Positions 59,918 through 64,000 of a DNA stretch of 64,000 nucleotides are shown piece by piece. The stretch spans positions 39,706-103,705 of the forward strand of contig JBIOXV010000117.1 of assembly GCA_044869805.1 (NCBI GenBank). Direction: 5' to 3'. The position numbers were made by a program, and so were the translations under genes. The notes under the pieces are model-generated. The model had not been told where the DNA came from, did not search any database, and worked only from the letters and a program-made list of their open reading frames with translations. Each line of letters opens with the position of its first letter. Within the stretch, counting starts at the first letter, position 1. Source of the stretch: CAWDVR01 sp044869805. GTDB taxonomy: Bacteria > Acidobacteriota > Thermoanaerobaculia > Multivoradales > SZUA-115.

Positions 59918-62377
59918 CTACGCCACGATGTTCACCAGCCGCCCCGGCACCACGATCACTTTGCGCGGCTCCTGGCCGCCGAGGAAGCGCTGCACGGTTG
60001 CCGAGGCGAGGGCGGCCTGGCGCGCCGTCTCGTCGCCGGTGCCGGCCGGCACCACGATGCGGTCACGCACCTTGCCGTTGACCTGTACCACCAGCGTGAT
60101 CTCTTCGTCGGCGGCTGCCGCGGCGTCGGCCTGGGGCCAGGCTTGGAGGTGCACGGAGTAGGGCTTGCCCAGGCGGGCCCACAGCTCCTCGGCGAGATGC
60201 GGCGCCACCGGCGCCAGCAGCCGCAGATAGACGTCCACCGCCTCGCCCCACTCGGGCGTGCCGCCGGCGCCGGCCTGGGCGGCGCGGCCCATCTCGTTGG
60301 CCAGCTCCATGAGGCTCGAGACCACGGTGTTGAAGCCGAAGCTCTCGAAGTCGCGGCTCACCTGCGCGATGGTCTGGTGCAGCTTGCGCCGCAGCGCCCT
60401 GAGCACGGCCGCGTCGGGCTCGCTCTCGCTCTGCTGCGGCGCCGCCACCAGCGCCCACACTCGGCGCAGCCAGCGCGCCGTACCCTCGATGCCGCTCGGG
60501 CTCCACGGCCCGCCCTGCTCCCAACGCGCGAAGAACAGCAGGTAGGCGCGCACGGTGTCGGCGCCGTAGCTGTCGAGCAGCGTGTCGGGAGCCACCACGT
60601 TGCCGCGGCTCTTTGACATCTTCTCCGAATCCTCGCCAAGGATGATTCCCTGGTTGCGGAGCTGGAGCATGGGCTCGGGGCCGGTGGTGATTCCTAAATC
60701 GCGGCACGCCTTGTGGAAGAAGCGGGTGTAGATGAGGTGCATGGTGGCGTGCTCGATGCCGCCGGTGTAGGTGTCGATCGGCATCCAGTACTCGTGCTCG
60801 CGGGGGTCGAACGGCCCCTCGTCGTAGCCCGGTGAGGTGTAGCGCAGGTGGTACCAGGACGAGCACATGAAGGTGTCCATGGTGTCCGTCTCGCGCTCCG
60901 TCTCGCCGCTGCAGCGCGGGCAGGTGGCCTTCCTCCAGGTGGGATGGAGCTTGAGCGGGCTCTCGCCGGTCGGCCGCCAGTCCACGTCGTCTGGCAGCCG
61001 CACGGGAAGCTCCGCTTCCGGCACCGGCACCACGCCGCAGGCGGCGCAGTAGAGCATGGGGATCGGAGCGCCCCAGTAGCGCTGGCGCGAGATCAGCCAG
61101 TCGCGCAGCCGGTAGGAGACTGCGCCTCGCCCCACGCCCCTGGACTCGAGGTAGGCGATGGCCTTCTCCACCGCCTCCTCGGCCGGGGTGCCGGTGAGCT
61201 CGCCGGAATCGACCATGCGGCCGACGTGCAGCAGCGGCTCGGTCATCGAGGCCGGATCGGGAGCCTCCTCGCCCTCGGGTGCGATCACCGGCTTCACGGC
61301 GAGGCCGAAGCGGCGGGCGAACTCGAAGTCGCGCTGGTCGTGCGCCGGCACCGCCATGATGGCGCCCGAGCCATAGGTGGGCAGCACGTAGTCGGCAATC
61401 CAGATCGGCACCCGCTCGCCATTGACCGGGTTGACGGCGAAAGCGCCGGTCGCCACCCCGGTCTTCTCGCGGTCGGCGGCCTCGCGCTGCACGTCGCTCT
61501 GGCGCCGCGCCTGCGCGACGTAAGCCTCGACCTCCGCCCGCTGCTCGTCCGTCGTCACCTTGTCGACCAACGGGTGCTCGGGGGCGAGCACCATGAAAGT
61601 GGCGCCCCACAGCGTGTCGGGGCGCGTGGTGAAGACCTCGATCGGGTCGCCGGTCTCGGCCCGGAAGACGACCTGCGCCCCTTCCGAGCGGCCGATCCAG
61701 CGCTGCTGCAGCAGCTTGACGCGCTCCGGCCAGTCGATCCCCGAGTAGTCCAGCAACTCGTCGGCGTAGCGGGTGATGCGGAAGAACCACTGCTCGAGGT
61801 TGCGCCGGGTCACCGGCGTGCCGCAGCGCTCGCAGCGGCGGTCGTCCCCCACCACCTGCTCGCGCGCCAGCGTGGTGTTGCACGACGGGCACCAGTCCAC
61901 GGCCGCGGCCTTGCGATAGGCGAGGCCGCCCTGGTAGAGCCGGAGGAAGAACCACTGCGTCCAGCGGTAGTACTCGGGATCGCAGGACACCATCTCGCGC
62001 CGCCAGTCGAACATCGCGCCCATGCGCCGCAACTGCCCGCGCATGCGCTCCATGTTGGCGTAGGTCCACTCCTTGGGATGGATGTTGTTCTTGATCGCCG
62101 CGTTCTCGGCCGGCAGCCCGAAGGCGTCGAAGCCGACGGGGAACATCACGTTGGCCCCGCGCATGCGCTGGTAGCGGGCGCGGGCGTCCGGCGGCACGTA
62201 GGAGTACCAGTGGCCGATGTGGAGGTCTCCCGAAGGGTACGGGAGCATGGCCAGGGCGTAGTGCTTGGGCCGCGCCGGGTCGACGTCGGCGTGATAGAGG
62301 CCGTCGGCCGCCCACCGCGCCTGCCAGCGGGCCTCGATCTCCTGCGGGTCGTACCGGTCGCCGTCGCTCATACCCAT
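59918..62377 (-). CDS. leuS: leucyl-tRNA synthetase
   Basis: 819 residues. ATG 62377 is used; ATG 62371 (MSDGDRYDP) has AGGA six bases upstream and may be the real start. Class I synthetase landmarks: LPYPSGDLHIGHW (HIGH), FGLPAENAAIKNNIHPKEW, a zinc-like CPSCNTTLAREQVV..CERCGT in the ZN1 knuckle, the CP1 editing domain beginning FTTRPDTLWGATFMVLAPEH, GTGAxx-free leucine pocket, MCSSWYHLRYTSP, and EKMSKSRGNVV (KMSKS). Length is normal for bacterial LeuRS. It charges tRNA-Leu and edits mischarged isoleucine or norvaline. The 5' region holds a large inverted repeat covering the ribosome-binding site. Confidence 0.96.
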   Translation of the reverse strand: MGMSDGDRYDPQEIEARWQARWAADGLYHADVDPARPKHYALAMLPYPSGDLHIGHWYSYVPPDARARYQRMRGANVMFPVGFDAFGLPAENAAIKNNIHPKEWTYANMERMRGQLRRMGAMFDWRREMVSCDPEYYRWTQWFFLRLYQGGLAYRKAAAVDWCPSCNTTLAREQVVGDDRRCERCGTPVTRRNLEQWFFRITRYADELLDYSGIDWPERVKLLQQRWIGRSEGAQVVFRAETGDPIEVFTTRPDTLWGATFMVLAPEHPLVDKVTTDEQRAEVEAYVAQARRQSDVQREAADREKTGVATGAFAVNPVNGERVPIWIADYVLPTYGSGAIMAVPAHDQRDFEFARRFGLAVKPVIAPEGEEAPDPASMTEPLLHVGRMVDSGELTGTPAEEAVEKAIAYLESRGVGRGAVSYRLRDWLISRQRYWGAPIPMLYCAACGVVPVPEAELPVRLPDDVDWRPTGESPLKLHPTWRKATCPRCSGETERETDTMDTFMCSSWYHLRYTSPGYDEGPFDPREHEYWMPIDTYTGGIEHATMHLIYTRFFHKACRDLGITTGPEPMLQLRNQGIILGEDSEKMSKSRGNVVAPDTLLDSYGADTVRAYLLFFARWEQGGPWSPSGIEGTARWLRRVWALVAAPQQSESEPDAAVLRALRRKLHQTIAQVSRDFESFGFNTVVSSLMELANEMGRAAQAGAGGTPEWGEAVDVYLRLLAPVAPHLAEELWARLGKPYSVHLQAWPQADAAAAADEEITLVVQVNGKVRDRIVVPAGTGDETARQAALASATVQRFLGGQEPRKVIVVPGRLVNIVA

Positions 62378-62432
62378 CCTCGCTTCCTCGGCCCGCGACC
62401 CGGGAGGGCCGCGGCGAGGAAAACGAGGATGG
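62374..62432 (-). promoter_or_regulatory. long inverted repeat spanning the leuS ribosome-binding site
   Basis: CCATCCTCG (62374-62382) pairs with CGAGGATGG (62424-62432), and TTCCTCG (62384-62390) with CGAGGAA (62415-62421); GGCCC / GGGCC may pair inside. On the minus strand the GAGGAAGCGAGGATGG arm contains the SD and start of leuS. An extended -10 (TGCTACCAT, 62434-62429) overlaps the outer arm, so the repeat could act as DNA operator or, in part, as an RNA hairpin. Confidence 0.55.
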
Positions 62433-62447
62433 TAGCAGGGCTGCTAG

Positions 62448-62502
62448 CGCGCCGCGAGCTCGGCGCGACACAGCCTCATGCCGGCCGGCCTCCGCGGGAG
62501 GC
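62448..62502 (-). terminator. hairpins after the RRM gene
   Basis: GCCTCC / GGAGGC (62488-62502, 3-nt loop) immediately follows the RRM stop. CGCGCCG / CGGCGCG (62448-62467, 6-nt loop) follows further down. Either could end the RRM transcript before leuS. No T-run. Confidence 0.4.
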
Positions 62503-62507
62503 GGCGA

Positions 62508-62777
62508 TCAACCGCGGCGCGGCGGGCGGTCGTCGCGGGGCCGTGCTTCGTTGACCCGCAGAGTGCGGCCGCCGAACGGCTTCTGGTCGAGGCCGGCCAC
62601 CGCCTTGTCCGCCGCCGAGTCGTCCATTTCCACGAAGCCGAAGCCGCGCGGCTGGCCGGTCTGGCGGTCGTTGACCAGGCTGACCGAGACCACTTCGCCG
62701 TAGGCGCCGAATAGGTCGCGGAGCTGGTCCTCGTTGGCGGAGAAAGGCAGGTTTCCGACGTAGATTCGCTTGGCCAT
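62508..62777 (-). CDS. small RNA-binding protein with one RRM domain
   Basis: 89 residues, ATG 62777 preceded by GTGAGGAAAG. A single RNA-recognition motif: RNP2 is IYVGNL at residues 5-10 and RNP1 is RGFGFVEM near 44-51, both with the aromatic residues that stack on RNA. A short basic tail (RPRDDRPPRRG) follows. This matches the bacterial Rbp/glycine-rich RRM family, which are often cold-induced single-stranded RNA binders or chaperones. It stands alone between hflX and leuS and has a 210-nt upstream gap. Confidence 0.95.
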   Translation of the reverse strand: MAKRIYVGNLPFSANEDQLRDLFGAYGEVVSVSLVNDRQTGQPRGFGFVEMDDSAADKAVAGLDQKPFGGRTLRVNEARPRDDRPPRRG

Positions 62778-62987
62778 CTTTCCTCACTTTGCCCGAGTTG
62801 GGTGCGGGCGATCGATCCGTGGTCTCCGCCGGCCCCAAAGACCAGCGGTTGGCAAACGTGGCAGCGATCCCCGGCGGGACGATAGGCAGGACAAGGTGGG
62901 AGGGGGACGGGGAGCGGGGGCTGGGCCTCAGGACGAGCGCAAAGGAAGCTCTAAGTTCCACTGCATGCAAAAGTCGCTTTGAATGTA
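62778..62987 (-). promoter_or_regulatory. long untranslated region upstream of the RRM gene
   Basis: 210 bp without a gene between hflX and the RRM protein, ending in the SD GAGGA. I could not pick a convincing -10/-35 pair. Single-RRM genes in other bacteria, such as cyanobacteria, have long 5' leaders involved in cold induction, so a structured leader is plausible but unproven here. Confidence 0.35.
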
Positions 62988-64000
62988 TCACAGCGGCTTG
63001 CCGGCCACCAAGTCCTCTGGGGCAGGCTTTTCACCCGGGCGGGGCTCGAGCAGCGGGCGGCTGCGGCCCAGCCGCTCCTCCGCGGCGTGGATCAGCTCGG
63101 CCAGGCCGCGGCGCTGGCGGGCGGAAACCGCCACGCCGCCGTGCCGGCGCGCCAGGCGCTCCGCCTCGCCGGGAGGCACGAGGTCCGCCTTGTTGAGCAC
63201 CATGAGGCGCGGCACCTCCCCCACCTCGAGCTCGGCGAGCAGGCGGTCGACGGCCGCGATCTTGTCCTCCTGCCGCGGGTCGGAGGCGTCGACCACGTGC
63301 AGTAGGAGGTCGGCGTCCTTGAGCTCTTCGAGGGTGGCGCGGAAGGCGGCCACCAGGTCGCGGGGTAGATCGGCGATGAAGCCCACGGTGTCGGTGATCA
63401 CCACCTCCCCCTCGCGCGGGAAGCGCAGCCGCCGGCTGGTCGGATCGAGGGTCATGAACAGCGTGTCCGCGGCCTCCACGTCGCTCTTGGTGAGGGCGTT
63501 CAAGAGCGTGCTCTTGCCGGCGTTGGTGTAGCCGATGATCGACAGCACGGGCACGCCCTCGCGGCGCCGCCGCTGGCGCCGCAGGTCGCGCTGCCGCGAC
63601 AAGTTGGCGACCTCCTGCTCCAGGGCACGGATGCGGTCGCGGATCCGCCGCCGCCCGATCTCCATCACCGTCTCGCCCGGCCCCCGGCCGCCGATGCCGC
63701 CGGTCAGGCGCGACAGGCCGGCGTCCTTCTCGGTCAGGCGCGGCAGCGAGTAGCGGAGCTGCGCGAGCTCCACCTGCAGCTTGCCGTCGCGGCTCTTGGC
63801 CCGCTGCGCGAAGACATCGAGGATGAGCTGCGTGCGATCGATGGCTTTGAGGCCCGTGGCGTCCTCGAAGGCCCGCGCCTGGCCCGGCTTCAAGTTGATG
63901 TCGAAGATCGCCACCGTGGCGCCGCGCCGCATGCTCTCCAGCACCAGCTCCTGGAGCTTGCCCTGGCCGACCACGGTCTTGGGATGCACCTGGCTGCGGC
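62988..64000 (-). CDS. hflX: GTPase HflX (N-terminus beyond the window)
   Basis: The frame is open to the right edge; the first in-window ATG/GTG codons (near 63989) are internal. Visible: the HflX N-terminal domain (TVVGQGKLQELVLESMRRGA, IDRTQLILDVFAQRAKSRDG, LPRLTEKDAGLSRLTGGIG, GPGETVMEIGRRRI), then a coiled linker. The G domain has G1 GYTNAGKSTLLNAL, G3 DTVGFIADLP, G4 NKAD and G5 SARQ. HflX is a ribosome-splitting and rescue GTPase, important in heat and antibiotic stress. The C-terminal extension is short, ending EDLVAGKPL. Confidence 0.94.
   Translation of the reverse strand, partial: RSQVHPKTVVGQGKLQELVLESMRRGATVAIFDINLKPGQARAFEDATGLKAIDRTQLILDVFAQRAKSRDGKLQVELAQLRYSLPRLTEKDAGLSRLTGGIGGRGPGETVMEIGRRRIRDRIRALEQEVANLSRQRDLRRQRRRREGVPVLSIIGYTNAGKSTLLNALTKSDVEAADTLFMTLDPTSRRLRFPREGEVVITDTVGFIADLPRDLVAAFRATLEELKDADLLLHVVDASDPRQEDKIAAVDRLLAELEVGEVPRLMVLNKADLVPPGEAERLARRHGGVAVSARQRRGLAELIHAAEERLGRSRPLLEPRPGEKPAPEDLVAGKPL

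Overview
The window is GC-rich, gene-dense bacterial chromosome with no rRNA, tRNA, CRISPR array, insertion sequence or prophage that I can recognise. The gene content suggests a Gram-negative, respiring soil or sediment bacterium: several lipoproteins, secreted periplasmic redox proteins, a periplasmic molybdenum hydroxylase with a c-type cytochrome, parvulin foldases and giant surface proteins. The mix resembles Acidobacteriota, perhaps Thermoanaerobaculia. That placement is an impression, not a test.

Layout. 1-9.7 kb (+): the end of an MFS transporter, a small secreted protein with its own promoter and terminator, then a tightly coupled four-gene set (parvulin PPIase, TPR-tailed sulfatase-fold lipoprotein, second parvulin lipoprotein, membrane-anchored spermidine-synthase-like protein). 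9.8-41.6 kb (-): a run of about 32 kb in four genes. They are a 6609-residue secreted mosaic protein with an HExxH site, a roughly 3640-residue secreted Rhs/YD-repeat protein ending in a deaminase-like toxin domain, a DUF416 (YjaG-like) gene and a small partner gene. Stop/start overlaps or gaps of about 10 bp link them. 41.6-44.5 kb: a small secreted protein sharing an unusual promoter with the giant gene, a glycosyltransferase, and TerC.

44.5-48.8 kb (-): fdhD followed by iorA, iorB and a diheme cytochrome c lipoprotein. 48.9-51.1 kb: a four-helix oxidase-like membrane protein, then a low-GC alpha/beta hydrolase gene inside what looks like an integron gene cassette with an attC site. 51.1-56.2 kb (-): an operon of a MrfA-like helicase fused to a MrfB-like DEDDy exonuclease, a LOG-family protein and an EamA transporter. 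56.3-59.8 kb (+): ornithine aminotransferase and two tandem TlpA-like thioredoxin paralogues. 59.9-64 kb (-): leuS, a small RRM RNA-binding protein and the start-truncated hflX.

The most unusual parts are: (i) the giant-protein/Rhs-deaminase/DUF416 gene set, a candidate polymorphic toxin-immunity system; (ii) the isolated attC cassette; (iii) the single-chain MrfA-MrfB fusion; and (iv) twin near-leaderless promoters with a shared palindrome in their spacers. Very long open frames antisense to the giant genes are treated as shadows.
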